A stretch of 64,000 bases of DNA from Clostridia bacterium (GCA_017448975.1 JAFSKN010000054.1:1-64000); one strand, 5' to 3'; numbered from the stretch's first letter, positions 8,141 to 16,923 are shown. Made by a program: numbers and translations. Notes: a model not told the origin generated them from the sequence alone.

Positions 8141-9763
8141 ATGCAAAAAAACGTAAAATTATTGATCTTTATCTGTCTGCTCACCGTGGCGGCGCTGGCC
8201 GTGCTCCCCTGCTTCGCGGAGGGGACTGAGGAAGTGGCCGAAGCGGTGGAAGCGGTCAGCCCGTTTCTGAACAGCTTCTGGGCGCTGGTGCCGCCCATCA
8301 TCGCCATCGTGCTGGCCCTGATTACCAAGGAAGTATACTCCTCCTTGTTCGTGGGCATCGCCGCCGGGGCGCTGCTGCTGAATAACTTCCATCTGGAAAA
8401 CACCATGAACCGGCTGTTCAGCGGCGGCTTCGTCGCCGCCGTGACCGACACCTACAACCTGGGCATCCTGGTTTTCCTGGTGCTGCTGGGCATGATGGTG
8501 TCCCTGATGAACAAGGCGGGCGGCAGCGCCGCCTTTGGCCGCTGGGCCCAGACCCACATCAAAACCCGCGTGGGCGCGCAGCTGGCCACCATCCTGCTGG
8601 GCGTGCTGATCTTCATTGACGACTATTTCAACTGCCTCACCGTGGGCAGCGTCATGCGTCCCGTGACGGACAAGCACAACATCTCCCGCGCCAAGCTGGC
8701 CTATCTGATCGACGCTACGGCGGCCCCGGTGTGCATCATCGCGCCCATCAGCTCCTGGGCGGCGGCGGTGGCCGCCTTCGCGGACGACGGCGTGGGCCTG
8801 AGGCTGTTCATCAGCGCCATTCCGTTCAACTTCTACGCGCTTCTGACCATCGTGATGATGGTGGGCATGGTGCTTTTAAAGAAGGAATACGGCCCCATGA
8901 AGCGCTTTGAGGTGAACGCGGTGAAGGGCGATCTGTTCTCCGGCAAGAATCCCTACGCCACCGCCGAGGCGGAGGAAAAGGATAATGGAAAAGGCTCCCT
9001 GCTGTATCTGATCCTGCCTGTGATCGTGCTGATCGTGTGCTGCACGCTTGGCATGCTCTATACCGGCCAGTTCTTCAGCGGCGAAAACTTCATCACCGCC
9101 TTCTCCAATTCCGACGCTTCCATCGGCCTGATGCTGGGCTCCTTCTTCGCCATCGTGTTCACCGCCCTGTATTACCTGTTCTCCGGGGCCATGAAGTGGA
9201 ACGACATCATGGAATGCCTGCCCAACGGCTTCAAGGCCATGGTGCCCGCCATCCTGATCCTGATCTTCGCCTGGACGCTGAAGGACATCACCATCGAGTT
9301 AGGCGCCAAGACCTATGTGCATGACATCGTCGAGGGCAGCGCCGGTTCCTTCCAGAACTTCCTGCCCGCCATTATCTTTGCCATCGCCTGCCTGCTCAGC
9401 TTCGCCACCGGCACCAGCTGGGGCACCTTCGGCATGCTGATCCCCATCGTGCAGAGCGTGTTCCCCATGGATAATCCTCTGGCTATCGTGTGCATCTCCG
9501 CCTGCATGGCGGGCGCTGTGTGCGGCGATCATTGCTCGCCCATCTCTGATACCACCATCATGTCCTCCGCCGGGGCCCAGTGCGACCACGTGAACCATGT
9601 GAACACCCAGCTGCCCTACGCGGTCACCTGCGCGGGCGTGTCCTTCGTGGCATACATCGTTTCCGGGTTCATCCCCAACGCCTGGATCGCCCTGCCCATC
9701 GCCCTGGGACTCATGGTGATCACCCTGTTCATCATCAACGCGGCCACCAAGAAAATCGCGTGA
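8141..9763 (+). CDS. Na+/H+ antiporter, NhaC family
   Basis: 540 residues, very hydrophobic, with about a dozen membrane segments. Family motifs seen are IFIDDYFNCLTVGSVMRPVTD-like sequence around 160-180 and GDHCSPISDTT near 465. NhaC-type proteins exchange external protons or amino acids for sodium. A cleavable-looking leader (MQKNVKLLIFICLL..., then CFAEGTEE) precedes the first true membrane helix, as in several clostridial members. ATG is preceded by ACGGAGGGAAAACC. It is a single-gene unit with its own promoter and a strong 3' hairpin. The transported solute could also be an organic anion exchanged with sodium. Confidence 0.88.
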   Translation: MQKNVKLLIFICLLTVAALAVLPCFAEGTEEVAEAVEAVSPFLNSFWALVPPIIAIVLALITKEVYSSLFVGIAAGALLLNNFHLENTMNRLFSGGFVAAVTDTYNLGILVFLVLLGMMVSLMNKAGGSAAFGRWAQTHIKTRVGAQLATILLGVLIFIDDYFNCLTVGSVMRPVTDKHNISRAKLAYLIDATAAPVCIIAPISSWAAAVAAFADDGVGLRLFISAIPFNFYALLTIVMMVGMVLLKKEYGPMKRFEVNAVKGDLFSGKNPYATAEAEEKDNGKGSLLYLILPVIVLIVCCTLGMLYTGQFFSGENFITAFSNSDASIGLMLGSFFAIVFTALYYLFSGAMKWNDIMECLPNGFKAMVPAILILIFAWTLKDITIELGAKTYVHDIVEGSAGSFQNFLPAIIFAIACLLSFATGTSWGTFGMLIPIVQSVFPMDNPLAIVCISACMAGAVCGDHCSPISDTTIMSSAGAQCDHVNHVNTQLPYAVTCAGVSFVAYIVSGFIPNAWIALPIALGLMVITLFIINAATKKIA

Positions 9764-9791
9764 TTTTCAAGGGCTGCAAGAAAGCATAAAG

Positions 9792-9841
9792 AGGGCCGGT
9801 TTTCCGTTGGCGGTACGCGATCCGCACGGAAAACCGGCCCT
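9792..9841. terminator. Hairpin between convergent genes
   Basis: Perfect 16-base arms (9792-9807 and 9826-9841) around an 18-base loop. There is no long T-run on either side, but the position suits termination of both the NhaC gene and the opposing phosphoesterase gene. Confidence 0.65.
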
Positions 9842-9893
9842 TGATATTTGACGGAGTATGTATTATGTGGTATGATACAAAGCGTGGCTTGTG

Positions 9894-10796
9894 TTATTCC
9901 CCCAAATCAATGATCACCAGCTCCGGCCTGTTATTGACGCGGGGAACGTTGGTGGTTTCCCGGGCCAGGCCCCGGCTGACGATCATCACGGAGCCGTTTT
10001 TTTCGTATTTCCCGCCCGTGTATTCGGGGAAAAAGCCCTGCCCCGGCGCGTACAAGCCGTCGAGCAGGCCGGGAATGCGCCATTGCCCACCGTGGACATG
10101 GCCGGAAAGCACCAGATCAAAGCCGAATTGGCAGTAATAATCGAACAGCTCCGGCCGATGGGCCAGCAGGATCGTGTAATTTCCATTTTGGGCCTGCTTC
10201 GCCACCTTCGCTACCTGTTCCTTATAACGGGCTTCCCGGCCTTCAAGAGGATCGTCGCTGTCCTTCCAGGCGTTCGGGTCGTCCACGCCGCAGATATTAA
10301 TGTTTGTGTCCTTGATCCGGATCACCTTCATCTCGCCGCTGAGCCGGGTGATTCCGTACTTTTTTAAGACTTCCATTCTTTCCGCCAAAGCCTTTTTGCC
10401 CTTTTCGTACTCGTTGTTCCCGGTGACGAAATAGCAGGGATATTTCCCCTGGATACCTTTAAGAAAAGCGACCGTGGGTTCCATGGGCAGGCTGCCGTCG
10501 AAGATGTCGCCGGTCAGCACCACAAGATCGGGCTTTTCCCTGTCGATGGCTTCCAACAGCTCGCGTTGTTCTTCCCCATACGCGCTGGAATGAAGATCGC
10601 TTACGTGTGCGATGCGGATCGAAGGGAGAGCGTCCTCCGTGTGCACCGTATACCGAACCACCTGCAATTCATCGCTGAATATCGATATCACGGAGCCGAT
10701 ATTCAAGCCCTTGGACGCTTGCTCCGCCTGTCCGGGCAAGCAAATCACAAGCAAAAGAGAAAACGCTGCAAGCAGCAGGCAAATCCGTCTGATCAT
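9894..10796 (-). CDS. Membrane-anchored or secreted metallophosphoesterase
   Basis: 300 residues from the ATG at 10796 (AGGAACAGGAAG just upstream); a longer frame to 10847 has no ribosome site and starts beside the uxaC terminator. The N-terminus (about 1-25) is a signal peptide or anchor. The calcineurin-type metal motifs occur in order: VSDLH, GDIFDG, GNNEYE, LAHRPE and GHVHGGQW. This arrangement matches the YkuE-like phosphoesterases found at the outer face of Bacillota membranes; the natural phosphoester is unknown. It lies downstream of uxaC on the same strand, separated from it by a hairpin. Confidence 0.87.
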   Translation of the reverse strand: MIRRICLLLAAFSLLLVICLPGQAEQASKGLNIGSVISIFSDELQVVRYTVHTEDALPSIRIAHVSDLHSSAYGEEQRELLEAIDREKPDLVVLTGDIFDGSLPMEPTVAFLKGIQGKYPCYFVTGNNEYEKGKKALAERMEVLKKYGITRLSGEMKVIRIKDTNINICGVDDPNAWKDSDDPLEGREARYKEQVAKVAKQAQNGNYTILLAHRPELFDYYCQFGFDLVLSGHVHGGQWRIPGLLDGLYAPGQGFFPEYTGGKYEKNGSVMIVSRGLARETTNVPRVNNRPELVIIDLGE

Positions 10797-10853
10797 CTTC
10801 CTGTTCCTCTCTCTTCCGGCGTGCCGATGAACCGTGATATCCTTCATTTATAC

Positions 10854-10885
10854 AAGCGTCCCCCTCCGGTTTGGAGGGGGCGCTT
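10854..10885 (-). terminator. Hairpin after uxaC
   Basis: CCCCCTCC (10860-10867) pairs with GGAGGGGG (10873-10880), extended by AAGCG/CGCTT with one unpaired base. On the minus strand a GTATAAAT stretch follows rather than a T-run. Confidence 0.55.
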
Positions 10886-10899
10886 TTCAGGGCTGCCAA

Positions 10900-12315
10900 T
10901 CAGATTTTCTTTTTCGGGAACGCGAAATACCGGTCGGCGTTGTTAAAGCTGATATCCCGCACGATCTCCTTCAGGGTGTCCATATCCTCGGGATAGAAGC
11001 CGCCCTCCACCCATTCGCCGAACACGCGGCACAGGATGCGGCGGAAGTATTCATGGCGGGGATAGCTGAGGAAAGAACGGCTGTCGGTGAGCATGCCCAC
11101 GAAGCCCGCTAAATACCCAAGGCTGGCCAGGGATTTGAGCTGCTCGGTCATGCCCTCGAAATGGTCGTTGAACCACCAGGCGGAGCCGTGCTGGATCTTG
11201 CTCACGGCCTCGTCGTTCTGGAAGCAGCCCAAGATGGTGTCGATGGAGGCGTTGTCGTTGTTGTTCAGGGAATACAGAATGGTCTTGGGCAGCTTGCCCG
11301 CGTCCTCCATAGAACCTAAGAACGCGGCGGTTTCGGTGGAGGGGGCGGTGTTGTCCACGCAGTCGAAGCCCGTATCGGGCCCTAATTTGCGGAACATGGG
11401 CGGGTTGTTATCCCGGCGGCAGCCGTAATGCAGCTGCATCACCCAGCCCCGGTCATGGTACTCGCCCGCCAGGAAAGCCATGCACGCGAACTTGAAGACC
11501 GCCTCTTCCTTCGCATCGGGCAGCACGCCTTGCAGCCGTTCGGCGAAAATGCGTTCCACTTCCGCGTCGGCGGCGGGGGCGTACATCACGTAATTGAGGC
11601 CGTGGTCGCTGAGGGAACAGCTGTGGGCGGCGAAGTAATCCAGGCGTTTGGCAATGGCCTTTTTGAGGGCCGCGAAGGTTTTGATTTCCATGCCGGCAGC
11701 GGCTTCCAGCTTGGCCAGATAATCCACGTAGGTATCCTTCTCCAGGTTCATGGCCTTGTCGGGCCGCCAGGCGGGCAGCACGGTGACGGGGAAACTTTTG
11801 TCCGCCGCTAATTTTTCGTGCCATTCCAGGGTGTCGATGGGGTCGTCCGTGGTGCAGATGGTGTCCACGTTGCTCATCATAATGAGGCCCCGGCTGGTAT
11901 AGCCGTCCTTTTGCAGCTTTTCGTTGGCGATCTTCCATACTTCGGGAGCGGTGTCCTTATTCAGGATGCCGTCGTAGCCGAAGAAGCGGCGCAGCTCCAG
12001 ATGGCTCCAGTGGTGCAGGGGGTTGCCGATGGCCTTGCCCAGCACCTCGGCGTATTTCAGGAACTTGTCGTAATCGGAGGCGTCGCCGGTCACGTACTTT
12101 TCCGGCACGCCCGCGCTGCGCATGAGCCGCCACTTGTAATGGTCGCCGCCCAGCCATACCTGGGTGATGTTTTCATACCGGATATCCTCGTAAATTTCCT
12201 TGGGGCTCAGATGGCAGTGGTAGTCCATGATGGGGCACTTTTCCGCCGCCTCGTGATACAGCACGCGGGCGGTTTCCGTATTCAGCAGGAAATCCTGATC
12301 CATAAACGCTTTCAT
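10900..12315 (-). CDS. uxaC: Glucuronate isomerase
   Basis: 471 residues, the usual UxaC length. The enzyme converts D-glucuronate to D-fructuronate and D-galacturonate to D-tagaturonate in the cytoplasm. Amidohydrolase-like features are visible: MDYHCHLSP at about 30-38, HHWSHLELRRFF, NDHFEGM, and GMLTDSRSFLSYPRHEYFRR near the C-terminus, all characteristic of UxaC. It starts 42 bases after the small leader-peptide gene with no terminator between them, so the two probably share a transcript. It is a logical consumer of uronic acids released by the GH88 operon, although downstream steps (uxaB, uxuA, kdgK) are not in the window. Confidence 0.96.
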   Translation of the reverse strand: MKAFMDQDFLLNTETARVLYHEAAEKCPIMDYHCHLSPKEIYEDIRYENITQVWLGGDHYKWRLMRSAGVPEKYVTGDASDYDKFLKYAEVLGKAIGNPLHHWSHLELRRFFGYDGILNKDTAPEVWKIANEKLQKDGYTSRGLIMMSNVDTICTTDDPIDTLEWHEKLAADKSFPVTVLPAWRPDKAMNLEKDTYVDYLAKLEAAAGMEIKTFAALKKAIAKRLDYFAAHSCSLSDHGLNYVMYAPAADAEVERIFAERLQGVLPDAKEEAVFKFACMAFLAGEYHDRGWVMQLHYGCRRDNNPPMFRKLGPDTGFDCVDNTAPSTETAAFLGSMEDAGKLPKTILYSLNNNDNASIDTILGCFQNDEAVSKIQHGSAWWFNDHFEGMTEQLKSLASLGYLAGFVGMLTDSRSFLSYPRHEYFRRILCRVFGEWVEGGFYPEDMDTLKEIVRDISFNNADRYFAFPKKKI

Positions 12316-12357
12316 TTTCTTCTCCTATCCTCATTTTCTGGCCCAATGATCCGCTGA

Positions 12358-12579
12358 TCAGCCGTTGTTCGGTGCGTCGCCGATATACTCAAGCTCGACA
12401 CTTTGCCACTGGACTCCGCCGGAGACCGCTTCCATCAACTCGTCGGGCAGTTCGACGCCCGCCTGCTTCGCGAACACGGACAGTTCCTCCACCGTCTTGC
12501 ATGCCTTCGCCTTCGCCTTCTGCTCGTCCGTCAGGAAACTCCAAGCTCCGTTGAAAATATCGTTCAGCTTTACTTTCAT
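12358..12579 (-). CDS. Nif11-like / double-glycine leader peptide (RiPP precursor-like)
   Basis: 73 residues. The N-terminal 55 residues look like a Nif11-type leader: an amphipathic helix with TVEELSVFAKQAGVELPDEL and the end motif MEAVSGG, with the double glycine at 54-55. Cleavage there would release an 18-residue C-terminal peptide, VQWQSVELEYIGDAPNNG, which lacks cysteine and has one serine, so lanthionine formation within it is not possible. AGAGGAGG sits eight bases before the ATG, and it has its own promoter (12663-12691). No LanM, radical-SAM, YcaO or peptidase-ABC exporter lies in the window. It could be an orphan precursor acted on elsewhere, or a helical protein used for another purpose. 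Confidence 0.75.
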   Translation of the reverse strand: MKVKLNDIFNGAWSFLTDEQKAKAKACKTVEELSVFAKQAGVELPDELMEAVSGGVQWQSVELEYIGDAPNNG

Positions 12580-12662
12580 TGGTTCAGCCTCCTCTTTTGA
12601 ATTTTTCCATACAATATACGAAATGATTTTTGCTTCTCACAAAGAGCCTCTTTGATGAAAAA

Positions 12663-12691
12663 AGTATAGCATAGCGAATAAGAAAATGCAA
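12663..12691 (-). promoter_or_regulatory. Promoter of the leader peptide-uxaC unit
   Basis: Minus strand TTGCAT (12691-12686), a 17-base spacer and TATACT (12668-12663), just after the stop codon of the upstream esterase gene. Confidence 0.65.
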
Positions 12692-12701
12692 TGAATAATC
12701 G

Positions 12702-13475
12702 TCAGCCGAACATCCATTGCACGGCCTTGACGATGTATTCGTGCCAGAACACCATATCGTGACCGCCTTTACTTTCGTAATATTGGTGGGGAATCCGTTC
12801 ATCGGTCAGGAATTTGTGCATCTGGCGATTGTTTTCCAGCAGGAAATCCTCGGTGCCGCAGGCTAAGAAGATTTCGGGCAGCTTTCCTTCCGCTTTCCGT
12901 TTCAAGGCCAGAACCTCGGGGTTTACGTCCCGCTGCTCCACCGTTTCCAGATCGCCGAAGCACTCCCGGTAGTATTCATCATTGGCCATGCCGTTGTCCG
13001 TGCCCGGTTTCATATGGGCGATGCCGTGCACGATCAGGGCGGAGGACAGGCCCGCCAGCTTTCCGAAGGTGTCCGGATAGGCCAGGGCGGTATGCAGCGC
13101 GCCGAAGCCGCCCATGCTCATGCCCGCGATGCAGGTGTTTTCCCGGTTTTTCGCCAGGCCGAAGGTGCGGCGCACATAATCCACCATTTCCTCGCCCACC
13201 AGGGTCTGGAAAGCGTGGCCTGTGGCCGGGCCGTTCAGATAGAAGGAATTTTCCGCCGTGGGCATGACGATGGCGAAGTTGTACTTGGCCGCCAGCTCCT
13301 CCGGCACCCAGTTGCCCGCCTTGCCGGTGTAGCCGTGAAGCAGGAACAGGGTGCCCATGGGCTTGTTCGGGATTTCCATGGGAATGTCCGTGCGGTAATC
13401 ATTGGGGATCAGCATTTCAAAGCTGGTGGAACGGTGCAGAGCGTTGGAGAAGTATTCGATGCGGAAATAGGCCAT
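12702..13475 (-). CDS. Esterase of the FrmB / esterase D-like alpha/beta-hydrolase family
   Basis: 257 residues from the ATG at 13475, preceded by CAGGAGGTAAACGCC; a longer frame to 13541 runs into the upstream gene. Catalytic elements: HGYTG oxyanion-type loop, nucleophile serine in GMSMGGFG, aspartate in CGTEDFLLE and histidine in GGHDMVFW. These match the S-formylglutathione hydrolase/acetyl-xylan-esterase-like family, which hydrolyses small acyl esters. No signal peptide. It is the last gene of a four-gene operon starting at 15743, five bases after its neighbour. The true substrate is unknown; deacylation of imported sugars would suit the setting. Confidence 0.88.
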   Translation of the reverse strand: MAYFRIEYFSNALHRSTSFEMLIPNDYRTDIPMEIPNKPMGTLFLLHGYTGKAGNWVPEELAAKYNFAIVMPTAENSFYLNGPATGHAFQTLVGEEMVDYVRRTFGLAKNRENTCIAGMSMGGFGALHTALAYPDTFGKLAGLSSALIVHGIAHMKPGTDNGMANDEYYRECFGDLETVEQRDVNPEVLALKRKAEGKLPEIFLACGTEDFLLENNRQMHKFLTDERIPHQYYESKGGHDMVFWHEYIVKAVQWMFG

Positions 13476-13480
13476 GGCGT

Positions 13481-14326
13481 TTACCTCCTGTTGTATATTT
13501 CCATCATGGCCTTGGCGTCCTCGGCCATGGTGCCTTTGCATTCGCAGATGATCCGGGGCTGATAGCCTCTTTGCTTTAAAAGCGGGGCCAAATGCTGGAA
13601 CCGGGGGCCGTAGGCTTCCTCCGCGAAAGTGCGGTGGCGCTTTTCCCCGGCGGCGGTGTATTCGATGGTGGAAAAATGAACGTGCATTTCCCTGGCGCGG
13701 GCAAGGCCCAGGGCTTTTTCGATTGCGTCCAGCACGGCGGCGAAATCCTCCGGCCTCTTCAGCGCGCCCCGGCCCAGAGCGTGCAGGTGGGCAAAGTCAA
13801 TGCAGGGGATCAGCCGCTCGTCCAATTGGCAGAAGGCAAGCGTTTCTTTTAAGTCGCCGATCTGGCTCACACGCCCCATGGTTTCCGGGCACAGGTGAAC
13901 GTGAGATAAACCTAAATCGTCCAGCCGCATATAGGCTTCCTTGATGCCCCGCCGGCAGTTTTCGATAGCTTCCTCCCGCTCCAGCTTCATCAACGCGCCC
14001 ACGTGCACCACCACCCGGTCGCCGCCCAAGCAGTTTACCAGCCGGGCGCTGTCGGTGATATAGCGGAAGGAGGCTTCCCGTTTTTCCGGGTCTGGATTGG
14101 CTAAATTGATGAAATACGGCGCGTGGGCGCTGACGGCGATGTCGTTTTCCCGGGCGTACCCGGCGATTTTTTCCGCCGCTTCCTCCGATAAGCCCACTCC
14201 GCGCCCGAAGGAATACTCATAGGCGGAAAGGCCCATGCCCCGCAGCCAGCCCGGGGCCTGCCAGCTGGCTTTATAGCCCTGGGCGTAAAAGGATTCGGAA
14301 TTGCCCGCCGGACCGAAACGGATCAT
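13481..14326 (-). CDS. Endonuclease IV-like TIM-barrel protein
   Basis: 281 residues with the AP endonuclease 2 fold. Motifs of the Nfo type: SAHAPYFINL (about 65-75), VVVHVGA, HLCPETMGR, IPCIDFAHLHA and MHVHFS. These keep the histidine, glutamate and aspartate metal ligands of endonuclease IV, so it may cut at abasic sites in DNA, but related clostridial proteins of this size are annotated only as TIM-barrel proteins. It overlaps the next upstream gene by four bases (ATGA), and the esterase follows five bases later. Confidence 0.82.
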   Translation of the reverse strand: MIRFGPAGNSESFYAQGYKASWQAPGWLRGMGLSAYEYSFGRGVGLSEEAAEKIAGYARENDIAVSAHAPYFINLANPDPEKREASFRYITDSARLVNCLGGDRVVVHVGALMKLEREEAIENCRRGIKEAYMRLDDLGLSHVHLCPETMGRVSQIGDLKETLAFCQLDERLIPCIDFAHLHALGRGALKRPEDFAAVLDAIEKALGLARAREMHVHFSTIEYTAAGEKRHRTFAEEAYGPRFQHLAPLLKQRGYQPRIICECKGTMAEDAKAMMEIYNRR

Positions 14327-15051
14327 GGTTTTTCCCTCCCGTTGGCCCGGGCGTAAACGCCGGAGAGGATTTCCCGTTCAAACAGGTCGGCGTTGTGCAT
14401 GCCGCGCCGCCCAGCTTCCCGGGTGTCCCGGACGGCCTGTTCCCGATCATAGGGCACGGTGACTGTGGTGATATCCAGGGGAGCGAGTTCCCGGCTGTCC
14501 GGTTCACAGCGCAGGATGACATATTGGGCCATGGGCACGCCCAAGCCGTTGCCCACGCTGCCGGTGTTAAACAAAATGCCCTGGGTGTTCAGCAGCCGCA
14601 CGCCCTGGCGGTGGCAGTCGCCATAGCCCACCACGTCGTAATCCGGCAGAAAGTAAGGGGCAAGCAGCTCCGCGTCCTCGTGGACGCCGTAAGGCGCGGG
14701 CATGGTGGAGCGCCCGTGAAACAGGCGCGTTTTCCGGCCCGAAAGAAAGCATTCATATTCAAAGGCCCATTGGGTCAGGGCAGCCATGCGCTGTTCGCCT
14801 AACTGATCGTAATAGAATTGATCGTTGGGGAACTGTTTTTTGCCGACGCCTTCATCCCAGTTGCCTTGCAGGATGAATTCACAGTTTTCCACCGCCCAGT
14901 CAAAGGTGCGGTCGCTGGAGGGGCCTTTGCCTACCACGTCCCCCAAACACCAGACGCGGCGGATGCCCCGGGCGCGGATGTCCCGATCCACCGCCTCCGT
15001 GGCGGGCCAATTGCCGTGCAGGTCGGCCACCAGGGCGATTTCCGTCATCAT
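14323..15051 (-). CDS. YfcE/MJ0936-type metallophosphoesterase
   Basis: About 242 residues. The start is the first of two adjacent ATG codons at 15051/15048, overlapping the stop of the upstream gene (ATGA). The N-terminus has the phosphoesterase signature ADLHGN, then CLGDVVGKGP, LQGNWD, and a late GYGDCHRQG where GHTH is usual, followed by FNTGSVGNGLG. These fit the YfcE-like family that acts on small phosphodiesters or as predicted phosphatase. The substitution of GHTH by GDCH removes one expected histidine, though the second remains. It is the second gene of the 15743-12702 operon. Confidence 0.85.
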   Translation of the reverse strand: MMTEIALVADLHGNWPATEAVDRDIRARGIRRVWCLGDVVGKGPSSDRTFDWAVENCEFILQGNWDEGVGKKQFPNDQFYYDQLGEQRMAALTQWAFEYECFLSGRKTRLFHGRSTMPAPYGVHEDAELLAPYFLPDYDVVGYGDCHRQGVRLLNTQGILFNTGSVGNGLGVPMAQYVILRCEPDSRELAPLDITTVTVPYDREQAVRDTREAGRRGMHNADLFEREILSGVYARANGREKP

Positions 15052-15743
15052 CTGCAGGCTCCCACAAAGGCGTTGAACAGGGCCTGGGCTTCTTCGTAAC
15101 GGTCGCCCAAGGCTTCGGGATGCCACTGAACGCCCAGCACAAATTTCTTCCCCGGCAGCTCTGCGCCCTCGATCAGTCCGTCCGGCGCGTGGGCGATGAC
15201 CTTTAAGCCTGACCCGGGCGTTTTTATTGCCTGATGATGGCGGCTGTTCACCTGAAACCGCGTCAAGCCCGTGATCCTGTGCAGCAGGGAGCCTTCCTCC
15301 ACGAGCATATCGTGCACCTTGTCCCGTGGGGTATCATACTGGGGATGCTTGAGCTCGGGGCCGAACTGCTCGGCTATATCCTGGTACATGGTACCACCCA
15401 GTACGCAGGACAGCACCTGATGTCCCCGGCAAATGGCGAAAATGGGCATATCTTTTTCCAGCGCCATGCGGCACAGGGGAAACTCGAACCGGTCCCGGGC
15501 CGGGGTCGTTTCTCCGCAGCAGGGCAGCTTTTCTTCCCCGTACATCTCCGGCCCCACGTCGTCCCCGCCGGTGAGCAGCAGGCCGTCCACCCGGTTGAGC
15601 ATTTCCCGCATGACGGCTTCATCCTCCGTCAGGGGCAGCAGCACGGGCAGCGCCCCCGCCCGGAACACCGCGTTAAAATAATCCTGGTTCTGGGTTATAT
15701 TCCCTTTCTCCGTCAGAGACGGGGTCACGCCGATCATAACCAT
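15048..15743 (-). CDS. Class I glutamine amidotransferase, PuuD-like gamma-glutamyl hydrolase
   Basis: 231 residues from the ATG at 15743, with AAAGGAGGAGAG nearby; upstream in-frame codons to 15890 overlap a terminator and are not credible. The family is identified by GVTPSL, LLTGGDDVGPEMYGEE, the nucleophile elbow ICRGHQVL and the catalytic HPEALGD. PuuD-type enzymes hydrolyse gamma-glutamyl-GABA and similar amides in polyamine breakdown; other pathway genes are absent here, so the substrate is open. First gene of a four-gene operon with a promoter at 15772-15800. Confidence 0.9.
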   Translation of the reverse strand: MVMIGVTPSLTEKGNITQNQDYFNAVFRAGALPVLLPLTEDEAVMREMLNRVDGLLLTGGDDVGPEMYGEEKLPCCGETTPARDRFEFPLCRMALEKDMPIFAICRGHQVLSCVLGGTMYQDIAEQFGPELKHPQYDTPRDKVHDMLVEEGSLLHRITGLTRFQVNSRHHQAIKTPGSGLKVIAHAPDGLIEGAELPGKKFVLGVQWHPEALGDRYEEAQALFNAFVGACR

Positions 15744-15771
15744 AAACTCTCCTCCTTTGGTTTCGGCTCCC

Positions 15772-15800
15772 ATGATAGCCCGCAAAAGTAAAAAAGTCAA
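15772..15800 (-). promoter_or_regulatory. Promoter of the four-gene hydrolase operon
   Basis: TTGACT (15800-15795), a 17-base spacer and TATCAT (15777-15772) on the minus strand, directly downstream of the hairpin that ends the XRE gene. Confidence 0.65.
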
Positions 15801-15812
15801 GGCGAAGAAAAG

Positions 15813-15839
15813 GCCTCCGCGGGATAAAATCGCGGAGGC
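15813..15839 (-). terminator. Rho-independent terminator of the XRE gene
   Basis: GCCTCCGCG (15813-15821) pairs with CGCGGAGGC (15831-15839); on the minus strand CTTTTCTT follows. The same nine-base stem is reused at 17853-17878. Confidence 0.8.
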
Positions 15840-15861
15840 GCGGGAATCTGCTGACGGCGCG

Positions 15862-16695
15862 TCATGGCGTTTTATACGTTTTTCTATCAAACCAGGGTTT
15901 CGATCGGTCGTTGATCTGATAGATAAAATGGGTTGGCCGGTTCATGAGCATGGAGGAAAAATAGAGGAAAGCGATGAATTCGATGTACGCCTTTCCCTGG
16001 TAGATCGTTTTGCTTTGGGTTCCGGTGGCAAAGCTGGCTTGAGATACGACGTTGATGCTGACGAGCCCGTCAATGATTTTTGAAGCTTCCTCTGTGGAAA
16101 CGGACAGGGCCGCGGCCATCGCTTCCGCGTCAAAGTAGGCGTTTTGTTCAGACATGATATAGTACATGGCTTTCAGCGCGTTGGGGGACGCCAGCACTTC
16201 GTACAGATGAACGAACGCTTCGTCGTAGGGCACGGCGCTTTCGTAACCTTCCTTAGGTTCGGGGATCAGCAGGAAATAGGGCTGTTTTTCGTGCAGCCGT
16301 CCCTGAAAGAAGCCTTCATCAAGCGCGCCTTCCGTATAGGTGCTTTCGTCCGCGTGGCTGAATAGGAACTCATTGTATTTTTCCACCCGACAGACAGACG
16401 CGCCGCATAACTGGCCGATGCGGTACAGTTCCCCAATGACATCGCGCCAGTGTACTCCATACATGTGTTGCAGGAAGCGGTCGTAAAAGCTCAATTCCTC
16501 TTTTTGCCGTCCGAAGAGGGCGTCGATAGAAACGCCCAGCGCGTCCGCGATGGCGGGCAGCAGCGCCGCGTCCGGCAGGCCGCCCTGTTCCCATTTGCTC
16601 ACCGCCTGGGGCGATACGCCCACGGCGGCGGCCAATTCCTCCTGTTTCATATCCTTTGCTTTGCGGAGACTTTTGAGATCAAATGCGTTTTCCAT
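15862..16695 (-). CDS. XRE-family regulator with unusual C-terminal domain
   Basis: 277 residues from the ATG at 16695, preceded by AAAGGAGGCCCATCC; a longer frame reaches back into the promoter. Residues about 6-60 form a Cro/CI helix-turn-helix (KQEELAAAVGVSPQAVSKWEQG). The remaining 210 residues hold a second winged-helix-like segment (FDAEAMAAALSVSTEEASKIIDGL) and look like those of many clostridial MerR/XRE-type sensors with no defined ligand. Single-gene unit; its target is not evident. It may control itself or the flanking operons. Confidence 0.87.
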   Translation of the reverse strand: MENAFDLKSLRKAKDMKQEELAAAVGVSPQAVSKWEQGGLPDAALLPAIADALGVSIDALFGRQKEELSFYDRFLQHMYGVHWRDVIGELYRIGQLCGASVCRVEKYNEFLFSHADESTYTEGALDEGFFQGRLHEKQPYFLLIPEPKEGYESAVPYDEAFVHLYEVLASPNALKAMYYIMSEQNAYFDAEAMAAALSVSTEEASKIIDGLVSINVVSQASFATGTQSKTIYQGKAYIEFIAFLYFSSMLMNRPTHFIYQINDRSKPWFDRKTYKTP

Positions 16696-16734
16696 GGATG
16701 GGCCTCCTTTGTCGTTTTCTGCCGCGGCGCCTGC

Positions 16735-16763
16735 ATTGTAGCATGAACTGAAGGTTGTTTCAA
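16735..16763 (-). promoter_or_regulatory. Promoter of the XRE gene
   Basis: TTGAAA (16763-16758), a 17-base spacer and TACAAT (16740-16735) on the minus strand. Confidence 0.65.
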
Positions 16764-16849
16764 CGGAGAAATCCTTCAAAAAATCAACTTATAGTGGAAT
16801 GAAAAAAGATAAAACAACGAATGTTTGTTTTTGGGCAGAAAACAAAAAA

Positions 16850-16913
16850 CGCCGCTGGCGAACCAACGGCGGCGGGATGGAAACAAAACGGAGCGTCCAA
16901 TGCCGGACGCTCC
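16850..16913 (-). terminator. Double hairpin after the Rpn-type gene
   Basis: First a perfect nine-base hairpin, GGAGCGTCC/GGACGCTCC (16890-16913), then a second stem at 16850-16871 with one wobble pair, followed on the minus strand by TTTTTTGTTTT. Confidence 0.75.
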
Positions 16914-16923
16914 ATGGGGCAGC

